DNA of 37,148 nt from Rubrivivax sp. Its GTDB lineage: Bacteria > Pseudomonadota > Gammaproteobacteria > Burkholderiales > Burkholderiaceae_C. This document shows, piece after piece, positions 1 to 8,469 of this stretch. The stretch spans positions 1 to 37,148 of the forward strand of contig JAJAZC010000002.1 of NCBI GenBank assembly GCA_026785885.1, written 5' to 3'. Numbering within the stretch: the stretch's first letter is position 1; every line of letters begins with the position of its first letter. Both the position numbers and the translations under genes were made by a program. The notes beneath the pieces were generated by a model. The model was given only the letters and a program-made list of their open reading frames with translations, was not told the origin of the DNA and ran no database searches.

Positions 1-126
1 GCAGGCTGGCCATCAGTCGAATGGGCAAGCGCGGCCGGCCGCCGCTGCCGATGCCACCGCCAAACTCCACCTCGTGCTCACCCAGCATGTCGTGGGCTAC
101 GGCCGTCCCAGGCATGCGTGCCTTGC
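1..126 (-). pseudogene. Transposase fragment, IS5-family-like, cut by IS21 end and by window edge
   Basis: On the minus strand one frame is open from about 126 to the window edge. It includes the stretch GGRPRLPIRLMASL, which resembles the motif near the N-terminus of IS5-type transposases (G-R-P-x-L-P-I/T-R-L-M). Only about 40 residues are visible. The fragment stops exactly where the IS21-family terminal sequence begins at 127, so its original start is missing or displaced. No catalytic residue of the DDE domain falls in the visible part. The family assignment rests on this one motif and is tentative; more sequence to the left would settle it. Confidence 0.45.
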
Positions 127-189
127 TGTCAACGCCGACTTAAAACTGACCCACTTTGTTCTTGATCGCCGAAGTAAATCTGACCCACC
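127..189. repeat. Left terminal repeat region of the IS21-family element
   Basis: The terminal TGT begins at 127. TGACCCAC occurs at 147-154 and 181-188, and CGCCGAAGTAA at 167-177 lies between them. These match, in inverted orientation, the motifs at the right end. In IS21 elements such iterated sites are bound by the IstA transposase. Confidence 0.75.
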
Positions 190-258
190 TGGCGCTTTCG
201 ATGGGTGCGCTGCTCTGCCGCGCAGGGCGTAGCCCGAAGCGGCCGAGCAGCGCGGGAG

Positions 259-2150
<1,892 letters not shown>

Positions 2151-2509
2151 GCCAGTTCACAGACCGCTTCACGAGCACCACCAGGGCTCCTTCTGGTCAG
2201 CATGTATTCGACCTGGCGTGCTTGTCGCTGGGCATCGAGCAACGCCTGTGCCCGCCCCGGCATCCTCAGACCAACGGCATGGTCGAGCGCTTCAACGGCC
2301 GCATCAGCGACATCGTCAAACAAACCAGATTCGCGTCAGCTGCAGAACTGGAAGACACGCTGCAGCACTACTTGATGACTTACAACCACCTCATCCCTCA
2401 GCGCGCCTTGAAACACCAATCGCCAATTCAAGCTCTCCGAAAGTGGCGTATCGAGCAGCCAGAACTGTTCGGCAAAACCATCGAGAAACATCCGGGACTT
2501 GACAGGTAG
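2151..2509 (+). pseudogene. IS481-type transposase, C-terminal fragment
   Basis: About 119 codons match the C-terminal half of the integrase core of IS481-type transposases: SQFTDRFTS, PSGQHVFDLACLSLGIE, then PPRHPQTNGMVERFNGR carrying the catalytic Glu. The region that should hold the first two catalytic Asp residues (the second in a T-D-N-G-S motif) is missing, because sequence identity stops at the IS21 end at 2150. An open frame runs through the IS21 end into this fragment, so a hybrid peptide is possible, but it lacks the catalytic site. It ends at a TAG at 2507-2509. The missing N-terminal half is not present left of the IS21 element within this window. Confidence 0.8.
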
Positions 2510-2727
2510 CGACGGTGGATGCGGCGCTGAGGGAAGCGGCAGCGGCGAGTGGAAAAAGGTGCGTGAAAGTACCTTGACCGCAGGTAGTCATTCAGAGCGC
2601 TGGAATTGCACAAAAGGACAGGCCAGCACTGCTCGGTTGCCTGCAAAACGTCACGGCGCTCGCTTCAGTATCGCGGCGAATGCATGCGCGGAGTCGGATA
2701 CGCAGCCGATGTCAATGAGCCAGTGGG
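2510..2727. other. Intergenic remnant between IS481 fragment and ligase gene
   Basis: No convincing gene is seen here. The stretch probably contains the former outer end of the IS481-type element, but I could not identify its inverted repeat because the partner end is missing. Weak open frames are present without codon-usage or motif support. Confidence 0.4.
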
Positions 2728-4176
2728 CTAGAACCAGCCGTGCGACCAGAATCTTGGATTCATCGTGGGCGAAGGAAATCGATTCATTGCGTCGTGCAGA
2801 TACGGCTCTAAACGGATCGCCTCGGGCCAAACGTCCACCACCAGCCACAACTGCAACGCCAGCATCACGGCCATCGGCAGGCGCCAACGCATCGAAGCAC
2901 CAGCGGTGTTCGGTGCTTGCTTGCTGGACGAGACGCCCTGGCCGCGCATCCATGCGAGCGACCAGCCCAGTGTGAATGCGATCCACACCTGCGAAACCGG
3001 CATGACGAAGTTGCCGGAGAACAGGCCGTCGATGGCGACTGCGATGCAGGCGAGATACAAGCCCATTCCGCACAGGCGCTGTTCGGGATCACGGCAGGCC
3101 CGTATCAGTGTCGAAAAACGGCGGGCTGCGATGACCGTCAGAGTGAGCATCAACAGCAAGGCTGGGATACCGAACTCGGCCGCTATCTGAAGGTAGATGT
3201 TGTGCGGATGCGAAGCATCGCCTGTCGGATAGTGTGCGTAGTGCATGGGCCCAATGCCCAGCCACGGCGCGCTGCGGACGTGCTCAAGCGCAATGCCCCA
3301 GAGCATCAAGCGGACCTGGGCGCTTCCTTCACGGGCGCCGTAGAAATCCGCGTGGGCGGCTGGCGCCACGCCAACCATTAGCGGCAACACGAAAAACAGA
3401 AAGACGAAGTAGACAGCTCCAGCAACCGCTGCGATGGCGAGTGTTCGCATCAGCGGCAACGCGGCGCTGCGGAAAGCGATCGTCACGACGATCGCCGCGA
3501 CGGCAATGCCTACGAGCGTGCCTCGCCCCATCGTCGCGTACAGCATGGCGAAGCCGCCGGCAGAGGCGACCCACGCGGCTATCTTCATCCACCGTGCGTT
3601 GCCAGCGCTGAATGAAGCCAGTGCCGCACTCATCACCGTCAGTGGCAGGGCGGCGGTCTGTACATGGTTATAGAACCGGTAGTTGTCGTAGCCGACAAAC
3701 AGCTCCGCGCGGTTCACCTCCTGCCCGGCGATCGTGGCAGCGATGATGATCAGCGTGATGACGCAGACGTAGAGTGCGCTGGCAAAGCAGACGACAGTAC
3801 GCGCTACGCGGTCGATGCGAGGTGTCTCAGCAATGACCAACACCACGGCAATCAAGCCAGTCAGGACGGCCAGTTCCCTGAATGCCATGCGCGGCTGTGC
3901 AGCCAGCGCTGCACTGGCAAGGGCAAGTACCAGAAGAGCGCCAATGAGTGCGGGCTGCGCCGCCGAACCTGGCACGACAAACCGTCGCCTCGGCAGGACA
4001 ACGAGTACCAACGCACAAACGATGCCCAACAGAATCTCGGCAAGCCGCGCAAGGTCGTGCCCCCCGATGTGACCTAGGTTGTCCGAGAGCAGCGGCACGA
4101 AGGTTATGTACAGGCCCGCGGGCAGCAGGGCCCACAGGTATGCGGGTGCTAAATCGGACGGTAGAACGTGCGCCAT
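2728..4176 (-). CDS. O-antigen ligase/polymerase-like membrane protein, candidate pilin oligosaccharyltransferase
   Basis: The 482-residue protein is strongly hydrophobic, with about ten membrane segments, and has the Wzy_C/O-antigen-ligase layout. A larger loop around residues 265-325 contains GREG-like and Arg-rich positions, PWLGIGPMHYAHYP and an H323-P-H325-N motif before a hydrophobic IYLQIAAEFGIPALL helix. YRFYNHVQTAALPLT lies near residue 166 and MGRGT near 216. Family members move lipid-linked glycans onto lipid A core, onto other glycans, or onto proteins (PglL/PilO/TfpO type) at the periplasmic face. Its place immediately after pilA favours pilin O-glycosylation, which is an inference. 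The ATG at 4176 was chosen because it follows the pilA terminator; an in-frame ATG at 4212 lies inside the hairpin. No strong Shine-Dalgarno is visible. Base composition looks less GC-rich than in its neighbours. Confidence 0.8.
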   Translation of the reverse strand: MAHVLPSDLAPAYLWALLPAGLYITFVPLLSDNLGHIGGHDLARLAEILLGIVCALVLVVLPRRRFVVPGSAAQPALIGALLVLALASAALAAQPRMAFRELAVLTGLIAVVLVIAETPRIDRVARTVVCFASALYVCVITLIIIAATIAGQEVNRAELFVGYDNYRFYNHVQTAALPLTVMSAALASFSAGNARWMKIAAWVASAGGFAMLYATMGRGTLVGIAVAAIVVTIAFRSAALPLMRTLAIAAVAGAVYFVFLFFVLPLMVGVAPAAHADFYGAREGSAQVRLMLWGIALEHVRSAPWLGIGPMHYAHYPTGDASHPHNIYLQIAAEFGIPALLLMLTLTVIAARRFSTLIRACRDPEQRLCGMGLYLACIAVAIDGLFSGNFVMPVSQVWIAFTLGWSLAWMRGQGVSSSKQAPNTAGASMRWRLPMAVMLALQLWLVVDVWPEAIRLEPYLHDAMNRFPSPTMNPRFWSHGWF

Positions 4177-4185
4177 GCGTACCAG

Positions 4186-4210
4186 TAAAGAAGAGGGGCC
4201 CGAAGGCCCC
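4186..4210 (-). terminator. Rho-independent terminator after pilA
   Basis: On the minus strand GGGGCC-TTCG-GGCCCC forms a perfect 6-bp GC stem (4195-4200 with 4205-4210) with a stable TTCG tetraloop, followed by the pyrimidine tract TCTTCTTTA. It starts about 24 nt after the pilA stop and ends about 10 nt before the ligase ATG. It should let most transcripts end after pilA while some read into the ligase gene. Confidence 0.75.
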
Positions 4211-4234
4211 ATCTTTGTCAACCTAGCGAAAGGA

Positions 4235-4693
4235 TTAGGTTCCGCGGCACGATGCTGGCAAGTACTTGGTAGGAATGCTGCCAGTAGGCGTGCAGACCCA
4301 CTGAACCACACCGGTATCCACAACACCCGTGCCCGTCAGCACGATGCCCATCACTGCGGTCACAGAACCACCAACCGCGGGTGTCGCCAAAGCGGTGACA
4401 GTGGAGACCGTAGCCGAGGTTCTTCCATAGGTGACAGACGTCACCAAGCGGGTTGCCGTCTGGGCCACCGTGGGCATGCCTGCACCGGCCTGGTCTAGCG
4501 GCATCGTGCTGGCGGACTGGAAGCTTTCGGAAATAGCCGTTTTCGGGGCTGACGCGGCGAGCACAACTTCAGACATCTTTGCGCGGACCGTGTAGTCCTG
4601 ATAAGCCGGCAGCGCAACCGCAGCCAAGATACCAATGATCGCCACGACGATCATCAGTTCGATCAGGGTGAAACCTTGTTGGACACGCTTCAT
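4235..4693 (-). CDS. pilA: Type IV pilin major subunit
   Basis: Prepilin of 152 residues. The N-terminus [17 protein letters not shown] shows the prepilin peptidase site (cut between Gly7 and Phe8, Phe then N-methylated), Glu at mature position 5, and the hydrophobic alpha1 helix with [16 protein letters not shown] following. Two cysteines near the end (about 134 and 149, in WVCTPTG and LPASCRGT) would close the usual C-terminal disulfide loop. The protein polymerises into type IV pili for twitching, adhesion or DNA uptake. The ATG at 4693 is fixed by the prepilin signature and by AAGGAG at 4701-4706 (minus strand), 7 nt upstream. A sigma54-like promoter precedes it and a terminator follows. 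The middle is rich in Ser, Thr, Ala and Gly, offering possible O-glycosylation sites for the adjacent ligase-like protein. Confidence 0.95.
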   Translation of the reverse strand: MKRVQQGFTLIELMIVVAIIGILAAVALPAYQDYTVRAKMSEVVLAASAPKTAISESFQSASTMPLDQAGAGMPTVAQTATRLVTSVTYGRTSATVSTVTALATPAVGGSVTAVMGIVLTGTGVVDTGVVQWVCTPTGSIPTKYLPASCRGT

Positions 4694-4744
4694 AAAAAAA
4701 CTCCTTGTTGGGGGCAGATAACGGGGACGGACCGCCTCCAAGAA

Positions 4745-4760
4745 TGCAGGGCCCGTGCCA
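4745..4760 (-). promoter_or_regulatory. Sigma54 (RpoN) promoter of pilA
   Basis: On the minus strand TGGCACGGGCCCTGCA matches the RpoN consensus TGGCACG-N4-TTGCA at every fixed base except one T in the -12 element (CTGCA). The -24 GG and -12 GC are both intact. Transcription would start near 4734, giving a leader of about 40 nt containing the AAGGAG site. pilA genes of many proteobacteria are controlled by RpoN with PilR; a PilR site was not identified. Confidence 0.75.
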
Positions 4761-4879
4761 GCTTGAAACCGGCGGTAAGCCGTGCGCTTTGCCACGCTCA
4801 TTGCCGCGTTTGGTCACTTTGCGGCGGGGCGATGGGCGCCGGGGCGCCAGAGCTGACGAAAAACGTCAGCGGCTGCTGC

Positions 4880-5659
4880 TCAGTCGGCGAGCGTCATCAG
4901 GTCGCCCGAGGCCAGCGCGCGCAGGCTGTGGCGGCTGCTGTGGGCTGCAATCTCGGACATCACGGCTGCGACTTCACCCGGCTTGATGTGCGTGATGCGC
5001 ACGTCGGTGGGTGCGCGCAGTTGCGCCAGTTCTTCGCGCAGCGTGGCCGGGCACAGGTGGCGGCTGATGCCGGCCAGCGCCCGCTCGTCGTCGCCGAAGG
5101 CGGTCTCGATGACCAGCGTGTGGATGTCGATCTGCGCCAGCCGCGCCCCCAGTGCCGGGTTAGGGCCGGTGTCGCCAGTGAAAACCCACGCGCCCTGGCT
5201 GCCGTGCACGGCGTAGCCGACGGCGGGCACGGTGTGGCTGGCCGGCAAAACCTCGATGCAGCGCGTGCCGATGGCCAGCGTCTCGCCCTGCTGCACGGGT
5301 TGGAACTGCAGCACCGGGTGCGTCTCGTCGGGCAACCGTGTGAAATCGGGCCAGATGACACCGTTGAAGATGTGCTGGCGCAGCGCGGTGATGGTGGCCG
5401 GCAGTGCGTAGACAAGGATCGGCGGGCGCTGCGCCGCGCGGCGGCGGCGCGTGACGCTGTCGGCCAGGAGGCCGATGGACAGCACGTGGTCCAGATGCGA
5501 GTGCGTGACCAGGATGTGGTCGATGCCTGCCATCTCGGCCAGCGTGAGGTCACCGACGCCGGTGCCGGCGTCGATCAACACGTCGTGGTCGAGCAGGAAG
5601 GACGTCGTGCGGCTGCCGGCGGCAATCGATCCCGAGCAACCGAGAACACGGATTTGCAT
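4880..5659 (-). CDS. MBL-fold metallohydrolase, class II 3',5'-cyclic-nucleotide phosphodiesterase-like
   Basis: The 259-residue soluble protein starts MQIRVLGCSGS, the usual opening of this metallo-beta-lactamase subgroup. Metal ligands are visible in ILVTHSHLDHVLSIG (HxHxDH), in the later LPASHTVPAVGY and FTGDTGPN, and in RITHIKPGE near the C-terminus. This set matches the class II cyclic-nucleotide phosphodiesterase family (yeast PDE1, Vibrio CpdP type), which hydrolyses cAMP or cGMP. Specificity cannot be read from sequence alone. The ATG at 5659 was chosen because it begins the first beta strand directly; the 52 codons of open frame upstream lack family features. It follows the FHA gene by 222 bp, so it may have its own promoter. 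Nearby signalling genes and the cAMP link to pilus function make a regulatory role plausible. Confidence 0.82.
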   Translation of the reverse strand: MQIRVLGCSGSIAAGSRTTSFLLDHDVLIDAGTGVGDLTLAEMAGIDHILVTHSHLDHVLSIGLLADSVTRRRRAAQRPPILVYALPATITALRQHIFNGVIWPDFTRLPDETHPVLQFQPVQQGETLAIGTRCIEVLPASHTVPAVGYAVHGSQGAWVFTGDTGPNPALGARLAQIDIHTLVIETAFGDDERALAGISRHLCPATLREELAQLRAPTDVRITHIKPGEVAAVMSEIAAHSSRHSLRALASGDLMTLAD

Positions 5660-5881
5660 GAAGCGGAAGAAGCAGGATGGGGCTAGGTGCCGCAGGCGGG
5701 GTTGCATGCGGATTGATACGGGATGCTGAGCCCGGGGCCAGCGCAGTGCAAGGCAGATGAGGGTGCCACGTGTCGCGGACCGTGCGTTGGAGGGCGGTGC
5801 TGTGAAGCCCGTCACATCCCGCCGGCTGGCGTGGTGGTGGTCAGGCGGTGGCAGCCGGTGCCGCGCGCCTGCCGCAGGCGC

Positions 5882-6562
5882 TCAGCGCGAGATGAACTGC
5901 ATCTGCGTGCCGGCCAGCTCGATCACGTCGCCATTGCGCAGCGGGATCGAGTCGCCGACGATTGGCACGCCGTTGATGCTGGGTTTGGTGGTGCCTTCCA
6001 CGTGCGCAAAGGCATAACCGTTGGGACGCTTGGTGATGGACGCCACCTGCACGCCGGGTTTGCCGACGGTGGTGACGACCTTGGTCAGCACGACTTCGCG
6101 GCCCGCTGCGGCGCCGTTCAAGACCTTGATCGATGCCGGTTGCAGCGGCGGTGAGGCGCCACCCAACGCGCCGAATGCCGAATGGCCGCCGCCGGCCTGC
6201 AGCGGGCTGCCACTGCCCAAACCCGTGTTCAAGTTGCCGGGCCGCATGATCAGCGTCTTTTCGTAATCGCTCGATTCGTCGACCAGGTACTTGATCTTGT
6301 ACTTGCCGATCTCGACTGTGTCGTTGTGCGACAGCAGCTGCTTCTTGATGGCCTTGCCATTGATGTAGGTGCCGTTGGTGCTGTTGAGGTCTTCGATGAA
6401 GACGTCGGCGCCCACCATCTGCAGCACGGCGTGCTCGCCGCTGACGGCCAGGTTGTCGATCACGATGTCGTTGTAGGGGCGGCGGCCGAGGGTGGTCTTG
6501 TCCTTGGTGATCTGCACTTCCTTGATCACCACGCCGTCCAGAGAAACCACCAATTTGCCCAT
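5882..6562 (-). CDS. Two-FHA-domain phosphopeptide-binding protein
   Basis: The 226-residue soluble protein has two forkhead-associated domains. FHA1 (about residues 22-92) is canonical: TTLGRRPYNDIVI, S41-G-E-H44, and NSTNGTYINGK around 60-70, residues that bind phosphothreonine. A linker of about 45 residues contains DYEKTLIMRPG with Thr103, then a Gly/Ala/Pro-rich stretch. FHA2 (about 145-224) keeps the fold pattern (TTVGKPG, SINGVPI, IPLRNGDVIEL) but lacks the Ser-x-x-His and has Lys for the usual Arg, so it probably does not bind phosphothreonine in the usual way. The gene is 87 bp downstream of the PP2C gene in a kinase-phosphatase-FHA row. It is likely an adaptor read by the adjacent kinase; Thr103 in the E-K-T context is a plausible phosphosite. 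Confidence 0.88.
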   Translation of the reverse strand: MGKLVVSLDGVVIKEVQITKDKTTLGRRPYNDIVIDNLAVSGEHAVLQMVGADVFIEDLNSTNGTYINGKAIKKQLLSHNDTVEIGKYKIKYLVDESSDYEKTLIMRPGNLNTGLGSGSPLQAGGGHSAFGALGGASPPLQPASIKVLNGAAAGREVVLTKVVTTVGKPGVQVASITKRPNGYAFAHVEGTTKPSINGVPIVGDSIPLRNGDVIELAGTQMQFISR

Positions 6563-6649
6563 GCCTACCCTCAGTTTTTTGCGCCACCGGCTGCGGTGTC
6601 GTGGGTCGCTTTGAGCACCCGTTATTCGACAAGGAAGGCGTTTGCTGCC

Positions 6650-7435
6650 TCAGCGCCGGAAGGCCCACCATGACCTGGCCGGAGCGCTAGCGCCGCCATT
6701 GGCGCGCCCCAGTATCACGGAGATATTATCCTTTCCACCAGCGTCATTGGCCGCTGCGATCAGTGCGCGAGTGCCGGATTCCAGCGTCTCTTGACCCTGC
6801 AGCACCTGCGCGATGCCTTCGTCGTCCAGCATGTCGGACAAGCCGTCGGAGCACAGTAAAAACACGTCGCCCGCCAGTACGTCGTGCTGGTGGGTTTCCA
6901 GCAGCACCGTGTCCTCAACGCCGACCGCGCGCGTAACCAGGTTCTTGTTGGCCGAGAACGCGGCCTGCTCGGGCGTGATGAGGCCGGCGTCTATCTGTTC
7001 CTGCAGCAGCGAGTGATCGCGCGTGATCTGCTGAAGACGGCCTTCGCGCAGCCGGTAGCAGCGTGAATCGCCGACATGGCCGAGCAGCACGCGGTTGTCG
7101 CGGAACACGGCAACCACCAGCGTCGTGCCCATGCCCGCGTACTGCGGGTTGGCATTGGCGGCGTTAAAGATGGCGCGGTTGGCGTTGTCGACGCAGATGT
7201 CCATCGCGCGGCGCACTTCGGCATCGCTGGCTTGCGTGCTGGCTTCGCGCAGCCAGCGGCCGAGCTCGGTGCGGATGAAGCTGGTGGCCATGTTGCTGGC
7301 CACCTCACCGGCGTTGTAGCCGCCCATGCCATCAGCCAATACGGCGAGGCTGACACCGTCATCGGTGGCCACCGAGTCTTCGTTGTTGCTGCGCGCCCGG
7401 CCGGGGTCCACGGCGGCATGAAGCTCGATCATCAT
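6650..7435 (-). CDS. PP2C-type serine/threonine protein phosphatase
   Basis: The 261-residue soluble phosphatase of the bacterial Stp/PppA type dephosphorylates Ser/Thr phosphoproteins with two metal ions. All motifs are present: GRARSNNEDS near the N-terminus, VLADGMGGYNAGE with the metal-binding Asp-Gly, GMGTTLVV, GHVGDSRCYRLR, VTRAVG, LLCSDGLSDML and GGKDNISVIL. No membrane segment or extra domain is present. The ATG at 7435 was chosen over the adjacent ATG at 7432 and an upstream GTG at 7441; none has a strong Shine-Dalgarno. It lies 87 bp after the kinase stop and 87 bp before the FHA gene, so it is the natural antagonist of that kinase. Confidence 0.92.
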   Translation of the reverse strand: MMIELHAAVDPGRARSNNEDSVATDDGVSLAVLADGMGGYNAGEVASNMATSFIRTELGRWLREASTQASDAEVRRAMDICVDNANRAIFNAANANPQYAGMGTTLVVAVFRDNRVLLGHVGDSRCYRLREGRLQQITRDHSLLQEQIDAGLITPEQAAFSANKNLVTRAVGVEDTVLLETHQHDVLAGDVFLLCSDGLSDMLDDEGIAQVLQGQETLESGTRALIAAANDAGGKDNISVILGRANGGASAPARSWWAFRR

Positions 7436-7522
7436 GGGCACGGGGACGGGGCAGAAGCAGGTAGCCGAAGAGCCACAATTGTGCCTGTGAACACCCGCTG
7501 GGCCTTGGGGTGCGACCCGATG

Positions 7523-8440
7523 TCAGCGTGACTTCGCACCGCCGCCGGGCAGGCTTGCGCCCAGGATTTGCAGCGCCGCAGCCAGCGCTTGGCCGTCGGT
7601 CGGGCGTGCAGCCGGCGCTTTGGCGAGCAGGCGGGCAACCCAGCTGCCGAGCGTCGCCGGCAAAGCCGGCCGCAGCGCTAGTAGATCGGGTGCCGGCTCC
7701 TGTGCTATTCGGCGCAACAAATCGCCCATCGACGTCGTGGGCTCATGGGGCAGGCGGCCGCTGAGCAGCTCGAACATCAGCACGCCCAGCGCATAAAAGT
7801 CCGAGGCCGGCGACGGCAGCGCACCGGCCAGCTGTTCGGGCGCCATGTACAGCGGTGTACCTAGCAGCGCACCGGTCTGCGTTTCAACACCGCTGTTGCT
7901 GCGCGCCAGACCCAGATCCAGCAGCTTGACGGCATCGTCGGCCCAGTTGACGCGCACGTTGGCCGGCTTCAGATCACGGTGGACCACGCCCTGGCGGTGT
8001 GCGTGGGCAAGCGCCTGCGCCAGGCGCGCCGCTATGCGCAGCACCACGGCCTCGGGCAGCAGGCGTGGTGCCTGCGTGTAGCGCACCAGGTCGCTGCCCG
8101 GCACCGGCTCCATCGTGAGCCAGGCCAGACGACCTTGCAGCCCGGCCGCGAAGACCTCCACGATGCCCGGGTGTCGCAGTCGCATGGCGGCCTGCGCGGC
8201 CTGCAGGAACTGCTGCCCAGCTGCGTCGTGGCCGCCAGTGCCAGTGCCAGCGCCAGTGCCAGTGCCAGTGCCAGTGCCACCGGCGCCTGGCGGCAGCACG
8301 ACGACTTTCATCGCCACCACGGCGCCGCTGGTTTCATGCTCGGCCAAAAACACCGTGCCCGATGCGCCCTGGCCGATGGCACGTAGGAGCCGGTGACTGG
8401 CCAGCGACTGCCCGGCTTGCAGGCTGATGGGCATCGTCAT
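7523..8440 (-). CDS. Serine/threonine protein kinase, single domain, atypical N-lobe
   Basis: The 305-residue soluble Hanks-type kinase has no membrane or sensor domain. Visible parts are the Gly loop IGQGASGTVF, the beta3 Lys45 in VVAMKVV, HRDLKPANV (Asp156, Lys158, Asn161), the DLG at 175-177 and APEQL, so the phosphotransfer residues are present. Two oddities occur. Between Lys45 and helix C lies a Gly-Thr tract (about residues 54-69) encoded by a hexanucleotide repeat. The helix-C Glu that normally pairs with Lys45 is replaced by Ala81 (FLQAAQAA where relatives read F-x-x-E-A-x-A-A), and no other Glu occurs before residue 95. It may therefore need an unusual activation mode. The start at 8440 is 29 bp after the sucD stop, implying co-transcription with sucCD; ATG 8434 is an alternative. 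Confidence 0.88.
   Translation of the reverse strand: MTMPISLQAGQSLASHRLLRAIGQGASGTVFLAEHETSGAVVAMKVVVLPPGAGGTGTGTGTGAGTGTGGHDAAGQQFLQAAQAAMRLRHPGIVEVFAAGLQGRLAWLTMEPVPGSDLVRYTQAPRLLPEAVVLRIAARLAQALAHAHRQGVVHRDLKPANVRVNWADDAVKLLDLGLARSNSGVETQTGALLGTPLYMAPEQLAGALPSPASDFYALGVLMFELLSGRLPHEPTTSMGDLLRRIAQEPAPDLLALRPALPATLGSWVARLLAKAPAARPTDGQALAAALQILGASLPGGGAKSR
8234..8281. repeat. Hexanucleotide tandem repeat within the kinase gene
   Basis: Eight consecutive 6-bp units: six gccagt, one gccagc and one gccacc on the plus strand. On the coding strand the unit is actggc, encoding Thr-Gly, with one Ala interruption. Because the period is a multiple of three, gain or loss of units would change the length of the loop before kinase helix C without breaking the frame. 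Confidence 0.9.
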
Positions 8441-8469
8441 TGGGGGCGCTCGGCCAGCCCCAAGCGCCA

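Noticed and set aside
5866-5881. Small inverted repeat CGCCTG-CCG-CAGGCG after the FHA gene as a terminator
   Set aside because: The stem is short and has no U tract on the coding strand; such palindromes are frequent by chance in this base composition.
8234-8281. The regular repeat as a CRISPR or regulatory array
   Set aside because: Six-bp units without spacers, in frame inside a kinase gene. It is a coding microsatellite.
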